Source of the DNA: Aureispira anguillae
Lineage (GTDB): Bacteria > Bacteroidota > Bacteroidia > Chitinophagales > Saprospiraceae
Direction of reading: 5' to 3'
Length of the DNA: 64,000 nucleotides
NCBI RefSeq assembly: GCF_026000115.1
Contig: NZ_AP026867.1
Coordinates: 1,085,501 to 1,149,500 of the forward strand
Below, piece by piece: positions 24,698 to 33,726 of the stretch. Made by a program: the position numbers and the translations under genes. The notes under the pieces were generated by a model. It worked only from the letters and a program-made list of their open reading frames with translations, was not told the origin of the DNA and did not search any database. The first letter of the stretch is position 1. Each line of letters opens with the position of its first letter.

Positions 24698-27514
24698 ATG
24701 AAAAGAATTTTACCCTTGGTTTGGTTATATTCATTGATCTTATTTCCTCACTTGGGAATTGGTCAATCTGCGGATCAATGGCCAGAATATTGGCTAGAGA
24801 AAGCAGATCAATTGGAGGAGCAAGAGCAATTGGATAGCGCCATCTATTGCCTAAAACAAGCAGCAAATTATGCAAGAAATAGTCAAAATATAGACTGTCT
24901 GACCAAGAGCCAATTAAAACAAGGCTCTTGTTTTTTATATCAAGAGAATTGGGATAGTGCCGTTTATTACTACAACCAATGTATTCATACCGCTCAAAAA
25001 TTTGAAATAAAAAATTCGCTTATTTTAGCGAATGCACATTCCTTACAGGGAGTGGCTTATTATTATTTGGGGGATTTTAATCAAGCAATTGTACATGCTC
25101 AAAAATCATTAGATTATGATCTGATTAATGGAGTAGAACCGAGTAATTTGGCATTGAATTTAGAAAATCTTGCCAATATGTACCGAGAAAAATCTGCTTA
25201 TGATAAAGCATTAGAATATTATCAGCAAGCAATGGCTATTTATAAAAAGGAGGGAGCATCTGCTAAAAAATTACTAGGGCTAACCTACTTAAATATAGGG
25301 GTTTGTTATAATCGGAAGCAACAAAATGAGAAGGCTTTAGCTTATTATAAGCGCTCAAAAGCACAGCTAGAACAGAATCCTAATCCATCCAAGAAACAAT
25401 TGATTAGTCTGTACAACAGTTTTTCTATTGTCTATCGAGATTTGAATGCCTTGGATAAATCCATGAATTATGTTCAAAAAGCGTTAGCATTACAAAAAGA
25501 AACGCCTTATAAAAGAGCAAATACGCTGACTACCTTGGGCTATCTATATTTAAAAAAGAAGCTATACCCAAAAGCTAGAGAGGTCTTAATGGAGGCATTC
25601 GAAATACATCCTGATAAAAAACACCCCAATGTCGCCAAAATACAATTGACACTAGGGCAAAGTTGGGCAGGAGAGAATAAGAAAAAAAAAGCATTGGAGG
25701 CCTATCAAAAGGGAATGATGATTTTGGTACAGGGCTTTGAAAATACAGGAATGAATAACCCTGCTCTCCAAAATTATAATAGCTCTTCACGGAATCTACT
25801 TAAATTATTACATGCCAAAGCAAAGCTCCTAAGCCAAATGGGGGCAGATTATTGCGGGCTGTCCATCGAAACGTATCAGTTGGCATCTGACTTGATTTTT
25901 CAAATGCAAAAGAGTTATCCCAATGCCTCTACACAATTATTATTAGCAAAAACAACAACCCCATTGCATGAAGAAGGTTTTGAGGTTGCTTTTAATGCTT
26001 ATCAAAAAGACAAAACAATAAAAAACTTAAATCAAGCACTTTTTTTTGCAGAGCGCACAAAATCAAAATTACTGTTAGATAATATTGCTACTAAAACGGC
26101 AAAAAAAATGGGAGGTGTACCAAAAGAACTTATCCAAGAAGAACAAAATTTGTATTTAAACTTAGCATTTTATAAAAAGAAATGGCTAGAAGCTGACCGT
26201 AAGCAACAAACGGAAAAAAAACAGCAGCTTCAACAGTATATTTTTGATTTAGATGCAAGGATAGCGCAACTTCAAAAGCGTTTAGCAAAAGAATATCCCA
26301 ATTATTACGAAGATCAACAACAAGCTATTCCTACAGTAGAGGTGGTGCAAGATCAATTTTTGAAATCTAACAAGGAGGTGTTGATCGAATATTTTGTCAG
26401 TCATCAAGAAGTCTATGCTTTTGTGATTCATCCGTCATTTGCTAAGTTAGAACATATCGCTACGAAGACTAGCTTGGAGGTTTTTTTAAGTCGGTTTTGG
26501 GCTAGTTTATTGAACCCTCAAACGAAAATGCAAAATGAAGAAGATGCTTTTAAATATTATGTTATAAATGCTCAAATCTTATACGAAAAGCTATTAAAAC
26601 CATTGATCCCTGAAAAGGTTCAAGAACTATACATTGTTCAGGATGAGCAATTAAGCTTTTTGCCAATGGCAGCATTGTTAAAATCGAATAGTCAAGAGGC
26701 TGGAATGAGCTATTTAGATTTGGATTATCTCGTACATCATTATCGATTTGGGTATAGTTATTCAGCCGCTTTATTGTTGCATAACCTCAGGCATAAATCA
26801 ACGGATTATCAACAATCCTTTCTTGGGTTTGCTCCTTTCGAAACAGTAACCCCAAAAGATAGTTTTAATGCACTTCCTTATTCGCTTAATGAAATTGAAG
26901 AGGCGACCAATTTATTAGGGGGGAACAATTTTATAGGAGATCAAGCTACTTTTGGACAGTTTTGCCAGACTGCTAATGCATCTATTTTACACATCGCTTC
27001 TCATGGTCATGTGAATAGAAGGTATCCCGAATATTCTTATTTAGCATTTAGAGGAGATCAACATTTATATGCTTTTGAAATTCAAAATATAGAGATAGAA
27101 GCAGATTTAGTTGTTTTGAGTGCCTGTGAAACTGGAATTGGGCAATTTGCCTCAGGGGAGGGAACACTTAGTTTAGCTCGATCGTTTATGTATACAGGTG
27201 TTTCAAGTGTATTGATGACCTTGTGGAAGATAAGAGATCGGAGTAGTGCTGTATTAATGAATTACCTCTATCAGTACTTGGCAGAGCATGGTACTTCTAA
27301 GCTAGAAGCATTGAGAGAAGCACAAAGAAAATACCTACAAGTAGATGCTGATCCCAGAACAGCACATCCTTATTTTTGGGCAGCTCATATTCTTTTGGGT
27401 AGCCCTGATGCATCAATGATTAGACCACTGGACCATAGATGGAAATATGCAGGTTGCTGCATGGTGTTGTTAATTGGGATAGGATTTTGGCAGTGGAAAA
27501 AAGGACGAGGGTAA
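24698..27514 (+). CDS. exported, membrane-anchored TPR-CHAT caspase-like protease
   Basis: A 938-aa protein. Residues 1-22 are a signal peptide (ending GIGQS); about 25-380 are multiple TPR repeats (for example YLGDFNQAIVHAQKSL, YDKALEYYQQAMAIY, NEKALAYYKRSKAQL); about 470-540 a charged coiled coil; and about 600-900 a CHAT domain. The caspase-type dyad is intact: HIASHGH with His769 and LSACETG with Cys810, followed by the GEGTLSLARSF segment. Residues 917-933 form a membrane helix before a basic KKGRG tail, so TPR and CHAT should face the periplasm with the tail in the cytoplasm. CHAT proteases cleave specific partner proteins; the adjacent anti-sigma-like protein is the obvious candidate, which is inference. 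Confidence 0.9.
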   Translation: MKRILPLVWLYSLILFPHLGIGQSADQWPEYWLEKADQLEEQEQLDSAIYCLKQAANYARNSQNIDCLTKSQLKQGSCFLYQENWDSAVYYYNQCIHTAQKFEIKNSLILANAHSLQGVAYYYLGDFNQAIVHAQKSLDYDLINGVEPSNLALNLENLANMYREKSAYDKALEYYQQAMAIYKKEGASAKKLLGLTYLNIGVCYNRKQQNEKALAYYKRSKAQLEQNPNPSKKQLISLYNSFSIVYRDLNALDKSMNYVQKALALQKETPYKRANTLTTLGYLYLKKKLYPKAREVLMEAFEIHPDKKHPNVAKIQLTLGQSWAGENKKKKALEAYQKGMMILVQGFENTGMNNPALQNYNSSSRNLLKLLHAKAKLLSQMGADYCGLSIETYQLASDLIFQMQKSYPNASTQLLLAKTTTPLHEEGFEVAFNAYQKDKTIKNLNQALFFAERTKSKLLLDNIATKTAKKMGGVPKELIQEEQNLYLNLAFYKKKWLEADRKQQTEKKQQLQQYIFDLDARIAQLQKRLAKEYPNYYEDQQQAIPTVEVVQDQFLKSNKEVLIEYFVSHQEVYAFVIHPSFAKLEHIATKTSLEVFLSRFWASLLNPQTKMQNEEDAFKYYVINAQILYEKLLKPLIPEKVQELYIVQDEQLSFLPMAALLKSNSQEAGMSYLDLDYLVHHYRFGYSYSAALLLHNLRHKSTDYQQSFLGFAPFETVTPKDSFNALPYSLNEIEEATNLLGGNNFIGDQATFGQFCQTANASILHIASHGHVNRRYPEYSYLAFRGDQHLYAFEIQNIEIEADLVVLSACETGIGQFASGEGTLSLARSFMYTGVSSVLMTLWKIRDRSSAVLMNYLYQYLAEHGTSKLEALREAQRKYLQVDADPRTAHPYFWAAHILLGSPDASMIRPLDHRWKYAGCCMVLLIGIGFWQWKKGRG

Positions 27515-27517
27515 ATT

Positions 27518-27566
27518 AGCATTGAAAAATGGAAGATGCTGGTTTATTCTTCCAATTTTCAATGCT
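27518..27566. terminator. bidirectional terminator hairpin
   Basis: A 19-bp stem with one mismatch and a short loop lies between the CHAT gene stop and the convergent thioredoxin gene. Confidence 0.75.
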
Positions 27567-27583
27567 CTAATGATGTTAATACA

Positions 27584-28771
27584 CTATTTTTTATCTTTTA
27601 CCTTCCTCTTTTTATCGCTGTCTTTTTTGTTTTGCATTTCTTGGTCAATAACAGAGGATTCGCCAGAATTGCTAATGCCGATCTTGCGTTTGTTTGAAAC
27701 GGCAAATTGTTCCAATAATTGTTTTAAGCTAGAAGGATTGATATAACCAATATGTTTACCAATCACTTTCCCATCGTGCACAAAGACTAGAGAAGGCACT
27801 TCTGTTACCCCAAAACTTTTGTGTTTATTGTGACTTCCATCTACTTCAATTTTTTCAAAGTATACTTTATTATAAGTGTTGGCTTGTTCTAGAACAACAG
27901 GCGTTGTTTTTTTACAGATACCACACCAAGAAGCCTCGAAATAAAAGAGTAGGTATTCTCCCAAACTATAGAGTTCTTTGGGATTAACCGACTTCATATC
28001 TTTGATAGATTTAAAGCTTGTGCTATCTGAAAAATTAGCGCCTTCCAATAAGATACCAACCTTTTGTTCTGTCGCCGAAATGCTTAAAAGCCCTTCATGT
28101 TTAGCGATTGTTTCTTTGCCACGTTTAAAGAAAATAGTTGGCAGATTGTCAAGCCCTAATTTATGTCGCTCTGCGTCACCATCTTCGACCATATGCTGTT
28201 CTATCTGGATTAAACCTTCATAGCGATCTCCAATAAACTCAATATTTTTACGCATCTTTCGACAGCGTTTGTTGTTGGAACCATAAAAGACAATAGATAT
28301 GCTATCGCCATCCGTTGTTTTGGGCGCAGCAAGCACCTTTTTGCTTTGTTCATGGAGGGAAGCCATAAGACTTATCGCTGTATTATCCTGAACTTCATCT
28401 GCAAAACGCCCATACCAAGAAGCCGTCATCTTTTTTAATTGGATGGCTAATAGTGCTGTTTCTTTAGAAATTGGAGCAGAACTATCGTATAACGCTTGTG
28501 TATTTCCAAAACAAGATAAAAAGGCAGGAGAGGACTTTGCCAATTCTTGGATGATCTCATACGATTCTTTCCAATCTTTGCCTGTTTCACCCAAATCACC
28601 AGATTGTTTCTCAATTAATTGCTGGGTTTTTGCCTGAAGTTGTTTCATTTCCTTCAGTTGCTTTTTTTGTTGTGAGCTATAAACTCCAATGTTGTTTTCT
28701 TGGTAATCTTCAACCCAGGAATTAGCAAGTTTATTAAGCTGAACAACATCTTTGAATTCTTGTAGTGTCAT
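27584..28771 (-). CDS. cytoplasmic protein with two thioredoxin-like domains, the first lacking CxxC
   Basis: A 395-aa protein starting at ATG 28771 (MTLQEF); the longer frame to 28894 has no support. About 180 helical N-terminal residues come first. Then comes a thioredoxin-like domain around residues 185-270 (DSISIVFYGSNNKRCRKMRK, LPTIFFKRGKETIAKHEG) in which the CxxC position is not a redox pair. A second thioredoxin domain at about 290-375 has the active site WCGIC and the cis-Pro segment VTEVPSLVFVHDGK. The end is a Lys-rich tail. No signal peptide, so it acts in the cytoplasm. Role unknown; probably disulfide reduction or chaperone-like. Confidence 0.8.
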   Translation of the reverse strand: MTLQEFKDVVQLNKLANSWVEDYQENNIGVYSSQQKKQLKEMKQLQAKTQQLIEKQSGDLGETGKDWKESYEIIQELAKSSPAFLSCFGNTQALYDSSAPISKETALLAIQLKKMTASWYGRFADEVQDNTAISLMASLHEQSKKVLAAPKTTDGDSISIVFYGSNNKRCRKMRKNIEFIGDRYEGLIQIEQHMVEDGDAERHKLGLDNLPTIFFKRGKETIAKHEGLLSISATEQKVGILLEGANFSDSTSFKSIKDMKSVNPKELYSLGEYLLFYFEASWCGICKKTTPVVLEQANTYNKVYFEKIEVDGSHNKHKSFGVTEVPSLVFVHDGKVIGKHIGYINPSSLKQLLEQFAVSNKRKIGISNSGESSVIDQEMQNKKDSDKKRKVKDKK

Positions 28772-28943
28772 AAGGTATGTTGGTGAAATTGATGGCGTAG
28801 CCAAATGAGTAAATTTAAGGGCTAAATATAACGATTTTTTTTGTGAAAAGCAAGTAGGTTTTCTTTTTGCAGTGATTGTGGCGCACAAAAACAAGACCCC
28901 AAAATGTTATTGTACAATATATAGATTAAATTTGGATAAAGCT

Positions 28944-28980
28944 AAAAAAGCTGTTTAGGAATATCCCAAACAGCTTTTTT
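28944..28980 (-). terminator. terminator of the Fe-S oxidoreductase gene
   Basis: AAAAAAGCTGTTT pairs with AAACAGCTTTTTT around a short loop; the minus strand ends in a T-run, just past the stop of the Fe-S gene at 29001. Confidence 0.85.
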
Positions 28981-29000
28981 TTATTTATTCGATTGATAGA

Positions 29001-30350
29001 CTAGGCATTAGCCTCTTCAATCCATTTGTCTCTATCGTCAGGAGAAAAAGCCCAAGGAGCGCCATTGTTTTCAATGGTATTAAACATATTGTTCCATTCT
29101 TCAGGCGAATCAGATTGCTCCAAAATTTGATTTCTACGTAAGTCCAAAATAATATCTACAGGACTAATCATAATTGGGCAAGCTTCCATACAAGCATTAC
29201 AAGTGGTACAAGCTCTTAATTCTTCGGTAGAGATATAGTCAAATAAGCTCTTTTTATCATCGTAGTTCTCCGCAGTTAACACACTAGTGCTTTCCTTTTT
29301 GTCATCGGCAATCAGCTCTGTTTTGTTAGCGGCAATATTTTTACCAATTTCGTCTGCACGATCCCGAACATCCATCATAATCTTTCTAGGAGATAATTTT
29401 TTGCCTGTTAGATTGGCTGGACAAACAGAAGTACAACGACCACACTCTGTACAAGTATAAGCGGCCAAAATATCGGTCCATTGCATATCAAAGACATCTG
29501 CAACACCAAACTTTGGCATGGGTTCATTGGGGTCTGGCTCTTCAAATGCAGCATTGGGATCAAACATAGATGCCACTTCTTTTTGAATGTCAGGCATATT
29601 TTTCATTTCTCCCTTAGGCGTCAAACGAGCATAATAGGTATTGGGAAATGCCAACATGATATGCAAGTGCTTAGAATAAGGAAGGTAGTTCAAGAACGCA
29701 AATACCACTAAGATATGTCCCCACCAACCAATACGCTCTGCAATATGCAGCGTGTCAGATGAAATGGTATCGCCCCACAATGGCGCAAGCTGACCGCTAA
29801 TCAAAAAACCTAAATCTGGATTTTCATGCATATCAGCACTGTTCATCATAAAAATAAAAACCACCAAGAAAAACTCTGCAAATAGAATTAGATTACCATC
29901 TAACTTGGGCCATCCATCCATTTCAGGTTTTACAAAGCGAGGAAGTTTAAGTAGATTTCTACGAGCCAAAAAGACAAAGGTCGCAATCAAAGCCCCCAAG
30001 GATAAGATTTCTATAAAGCTGATTAAAATAGTATAAACAATTCCTAAGGAGTGGCTAAAGAAACGGTGAGAACCCGTTAAACCATCTACAAAAATCTCAA
30101 CAAGTTCTATTTGTGTAAACAAGAAGGCTACATAAATAAATAAATGCATAAAGGCAGCCAAAGGACGCTTAAACATCTTTTTTTGCCCTAGGGCAATCAT
30201 TAACATGTTTTTTAGACGTTGAGATCTATCGCCTTCAATTTTGTCTTTTTTCCCTAACATAATGTTATTATAGACAAATTTGTACTTTCGGAAAGCGACT
30301 CCAAATGTTATCAATGAAATAACTGCAAATATGGCTGGTTGCATATTCAA
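29001..30350 (-). CDS. membrane-bound (Fe-S)-binding oxidoreductase, heterodisulfide reductase-like
   Basis: A 449-aa protein. The N-terminal 260 residues hold about five membrane helices with conserved histidines (for example FMHLFIYVAFLF and WWGHILVVFAFL), consistent with a b-type cytochrome-like quinone-interacting domain. The C-terminal part has two 4Fe-4S ferredoxin clusters: CTECGRCTSVCP and CTTCNACMEACP. This architecture is common in Bacteroidota, where a second (Fe-S)/CCG-domain protein usually follows; no such partner is in the window downstream. The likely role is electron transfer between the quinone pool and a soluble partner. Start at 30350 (MNMQPAIFAV). Confidence 0.85.
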   Translation of the reverse strand: MNMQPAIFAVISLITFGVAFRKYKFVYNNIMLGKKDKIEGDRSQRLKNMLMIALGQKKMFKRPLAAFMHLFIYVAFLFTQIELVEIFVDGLTGSHRFFSHSLGIVYTILISFIEILSLGALIATFVFLARRNLLKLPRFVKPEMDGWPKLDGNLILFAEFFLVVFIFMMNSADMHENPDLGFLISGQLAPLWGDTISSDTLHIAERIGWWGHILVVFAFLNYLPYSKHLHIMLAFPNTYYARLTPKGEMKNMPDIQKEVASMFDPNAAFEEPDPNEPMPKFGVADVFDMQWTDILAAYTCTECGRCTSVCPANLTGKKLSPRKIMMDVRDRADEIGKNIAANKTELIADDKKESTSVLTAENYDDKKSLFDYISTEELRACTTCNACMEACPIMISPVDIILDLRRNQILEQSDSPEEWNNMFNTIENNGAPWAFSPDDRDKWIEEANA

Positions 30351-30704
30351 ATTTATTTTTGTAAGTTTAGTAACAATAAAAGCATCCGATAGATGATTCC
30401 ATAAATTACCCTAATAGTTGATTGATGATTGGTGAAATTTAACAACTCAAAGATCTTAAGTGGCTAAATTGCCCGAAAAGTTATAAAAAATGTTAAAAAC
30501 TCCCAACTTAATTGCTGTTTTAAATTCCAATATAAAAAGGTTCTAAATTAAGAGTTAGATTTAGCCCCCAGCCTCTTTGGAGATAATCCCAATATTTAAA
30601 GATCACTTTGTGCATAGGATTACTAGACAATTAGCAATTACTTGTCACAAGGGGTATTTACCTTTTATAAGCAATCCCTTTTCTATTACTAATATAAGTA
30701 TCTT
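30351..30704. other. divergent intergenic spacer
   Basis: About 350 AT-rich bases between the Fe-S gene and the subtilase gene. No ORF, strong hairpin or TAnnTTTG promoter was recognised. Confidence 0.4.
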
Positions 30705-32978
30705 ATGAAATACATTTTACTTTTATTTTTGGGTTTATCGATTCAACTTGTTGCTCAACAGTCGTCTAAGTTGAACATTGATTTGCATTTAGCATTAAAA
30801 AAGCATACAACAATTGAGTATTCTACTGTTTTTTTGCCCGTTTTGGTAAAAGGCGATCTGGCAGTGATAGAACAATTGGTGAAGGAAGACGGAGGCTATT
30901 ATAAATATGGCGTTAAAAATATTGCATCTACCTATATTTCTTTGGCAACGATAGAAAAATTATTAGGAGCGAACAAGGTGGAGCGTTTGGAATATAGGGA
31001 AGCCGTTGCCCAACAGTTGAGCTATCCTGAAGATACCCTTATGTTGACCCATAACAATGTTTGGGAGGCACATAGTGGAGGAGGGCTTTTGCCACAGGGC
31101 TTCAAAGGAGATGGAGTATTGTTGGGAGTAATTGACGATGGATTTGAATGGAAACATCCCGATTTTATGCATCCTGATAGTAGCACTAGGATTCTTTACC
31201 TGTGGGATCAAATGACCAATAGCACAAGCTATCCTGAACTCTATTATGGCTATGGATCGTCTTGGGATAAAGCTGTGATTGATAATCATCAGTGTACACA
31301 CGTGCCAGGGCAACATGGGTCTCATGTTATGGGAACGGCAGGAGGAAATGGGCGAGCTTCTGGCAAATATTTAGGGATTGCTCCTCATGCGGATTTGGCT
31401 TGCGTAAAAGTCTCCTTAGGCAACCAATTTTTGTCCAAATTTGTAGATGCTGTTCATTATATATTTAGCAAAGCAGATGTTTTGGGACAAGCTTGTGTCA
31501 TTAATTCTAGTGTGGGAAGTTATGCCAGTGGTCACGATGGCAAAGATTTGTATTCAGAGTTGATTGACAATATGTTAATGGCTAAATCGGGAAGGGCTTT
31601 GGTTCAAGCAGGAGGAAATGCACGTAGTTATCCTGTCCATTTGGGAGTAGATTTAAACAATAGCTTATCTCAAACTCGTTTTGAGTATCATAATAGTAAG
31701 CAGAAGATGCATTTTGATTTATATGCTGATACCGCTAATTTTTCTGCTGTTGACTTTTCTTTTCAACTGATCAACCCACAAACACAACAAATAATAGCAC
31801 AAACAGCAACTTATAATATCTTACAAGATTTTGCTTTTACGGGATCTATAGCAACACTTTCGCAGGTTTTATTTACAGATGCAGGAGGCAACCCCGTCAC
31901 CTTAGAAATTAATGTTGACCAGTATGAAGATGCCTATGAGGTTGCTATAAATATCCACTCTGCATCTAATTTGGGACAGTGGCAACTGACCACAACAGGC
32001 ACGGGTAAGTATGACATTTGGAGCCATGCTGTTTTATTAAAGACCTCAAATATGTTGGAAAATGTCTCGATTCCCAATTACAAAAACCCAGATAATATTC
32101 AAAGTATTGTCGGCTATTGGACTTGTTCTGATAAGGTGGTGACGGTTGGTTCTTACCAAAATAGAACCCATATCGTTTCTTGGTTGGGAGACACCTTAAA
32201 CATAGGAACTAGTGGTTTTCCTCAAAATGGCATTTCGGCTTTTTCAAGCTTGGGACCAACACGGACAGGACTGCAAAAGCCCAACATAACTGCTCCTGGT
32301 GGGCAAGTGATGTCTGCCTCTCCTTTGTCTACACTCAATTATTACAAAAGTAGCCCTAATAATCGCCTAGATCAAGACGGTTGGCACATCCTTAATAGAG
32401 GAACATCGATGTCCGCTCCAATGGTTGCTGGCGCTGTTGCGCTCTATTTTCAGTGCAAGCCTTATGCTAATTATGCAGATGTTTTGCAGGCTTTAGAGAA
32501 TAGTGCAAGGATAGATTCTTTTGTGTTCTTAGAGGTAATGGCTTTGCCCAATATTCATTGGGGGTATGGAAAACTAGATGTCTATAAATTGTTGGAGCGT
32601 TGCTTGATTTATGGCTGTATGGATTCTACGGCATTAAATTATAATTCTTTGGCAACGGTTTCTGATAGCAATGCTTGTTTGTATAATCTTACCCATTTGA
32701 ATAGAGTAGAAGGGCAACTGTCTCTAAGTTGTCAACCCAATCCTTTTGCTAAAACAGCAACAATATTTTACGAACTGCCCAATTTTATTCAAGAAGAACG
32801 TCCCAAGCTTTCTTTGTATAATTCGTTGGGACAACTTGTTTTTTTGAAGGCATTGTCTAAGTCAAAGGGGAGCATTGTATTGGAAGGTTCTAACCTTGGA
32901 GCTGGGGTTTATTGGATGGTTTTGGACGACAATCGTAGGCAGTATATTTATCAGCAATTGGTTATAAATAATGAATAA
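30705..32978 (+). CDS. secreted subtilisin-like (S8) serine protease with T9SS sorting domain
   Basis: A 757-aa exported protease. Signal peptide MKYILLLFLGLSIQLVAQ. The catalytic triad is intact: Asp144 in GVIDDGFEW, His204 in QHGSHVMGTAGG and Ser568 in GTSMSAPMVAGA. A large insertion of about 200 residues (roughly 290-490) sits between His and Ser. After the catalytic domain comes the GCMDSTALNYNSLATVSDSN segment, a motif often seen before sorting domains in Bacteroidota. The C-terminal about 85 residues form a type A T9SS sorting domain (CQPNPFAKTATIFYELPN ... YIYQQLVINNE). It is therefore probably exported through the outer membrane. Confidence 0.93.
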   Translation: MKYILLLFLGLSIQLVAQQSSKLNIDLHLALKKHTTIEYSTVFLPVLVKGDLAVIEQLVKEDGGYYKYGVKNIASTYISLATIEKLLGANKVERLEYREAVAQQLSYPEDTLMLTHNNVWEAHSGGGLLPQGFKGDGVLLGVIDDGFEWKHPDFMHPDSSTRILYLWDQMTNSTSYPELYYGYGSSWDKAVIDNHQCTHVPGQHGSHVMGTAGGNGRASGKYLGIAPHADLACVKVSLGNQFLSKFVDAVHYIFSKADVLGQACVINSSVGSYASGHDGKDLYSELIDNMLMAKSGRALVQAGGNARSYPVHLGVDLNNSLSQTRFEYHNSKQKMHFDLYADTANFSAVDFSFQLINPQTQQIIAQTATYNILQDFAFTGSIATLSQVLFTDAGGNPVTLEINVDQYEDAYEVAINIHSASNLGQWQLTTTGTGKYDIWSHAVLLKTSNMLENVSIPNYKNPDNIQSIVGYWTCSDKVVTVGSYQNRTHIVSWLGDTLNIGTSGFPQNGISAFSSLGPTRTGLQKPNITAPGGQVMSASPLSTLNYYKSSPNNRLDQDGWHILNRGTSMSAPMVAGAVALYFQCKPYANYADVLQALENSARIDSFVFLEVMALPNIHWGYGKLDVYKLLERCLIYGCMDSTALNYNSLATVSDSNACLYNLTHLNRVEGQLSLSCQPNPFAKTATIFYELPNFIQEERPKLSLYNSLGQLVFLKALSKSKGSIVLEGSNLGAGVYWMVLDDNRRQYIYQQLVINNE

Positions 32979-33083
32979 AGTAATGACAATTTAAAGGATT
33001 ACTTATCTAATTTATTCGTATTTTATTTTCTAAATGATTACCTTGATTGGCGAAAAACACTTCATTAATCTAAAGAAATATAT

Positions 33084-33683
33084 ATGATACGAGCTCTAAG
33101 AACTACTATTACCTTATTCCTATTGATAAATACCATGACAATTGCTCAGATAACCAATAAACCCAAGTTAGATTTTAAAGTGATTGTAAATATTCCAAAA
33201 CAAGAAATAGAGATAGATTGGGAGGTTTGTTTAGAGAATAGTGTGGCCAAATTATTAGATAATAACTTGCAGGTTATAAAAATACAGCGACTTTGCGAAG
33301 ATAGACGATCTGTTATTGATATTGCAGGCTTACAAAATGATTTGTACTACGTAGAAATAGAACATTATACAGGAAAAGGAATTCGCCCTATTATTAAAGC
33401 AAATAAAGAAGTTGATGCAACTTCTTTACCCAAAAATTTAAAGCCTAGTTTAGATTTTGGAGTTTATCCCAATCCTGCCCAAAAGGAAGTAACCATTACG
33501 ATAGATATGGGGGGACTTAAGAGCACCATCACCATTTTAGATTTGCAAGGGAAAAGAGTCCAACAACTTACCGTAAAAAGTAGTAGAACGGTTATCGATA
33601 TGTCCTCTTTGCCCGCAGGAACTTATTTTTTTCGTCTAGAAAATGAAAAAGGAATCGGTGTAAAAAAAATAACAAAAAGTTAA
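33084..33683 (+). CDS. small secreted protein with T9SS type A sorting domain
   Basis: A 199-aa protein with a signal peptide (cleavage near TIAQITN, residue 22). It has a short beta-rich middle of about 90 residues, and a type A T9SS C-terminal domain: YPNPAQKEVTITIDM, followed by VQQLTVKSSRTVIDMSSL, then PAGTYFFRLENEKGIGVKKI. The middle (KPKLDFKVIVNIPKQEIEI) matches no family I recognise. It follows the subtilase gene by 105 bases and may be expressed with it. Confidence 0.82.
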   Translation: MIRALRTTITLFLLINTMTIAQITNKPKLDFKVIVNIPKQEIEIDWEVCLENSVAKLLDNNLQVIKIQRLCEDRRSVIDIAGLQNDLYYVEIEHYTGKGIRPIIKANKEVDATSLPKNLKPSLDFGVYPNPAQKEVTITIDMGGLKSTITILDLQGKRVQQLTVKSSRTVIDMSSLPAGTYFFRLENEKGIGVKKITKS

Positions 33684-33726
33684 AAAATTACTACTCATCG
33701 TTATTAAAATGCCCAAACGAAATAAG

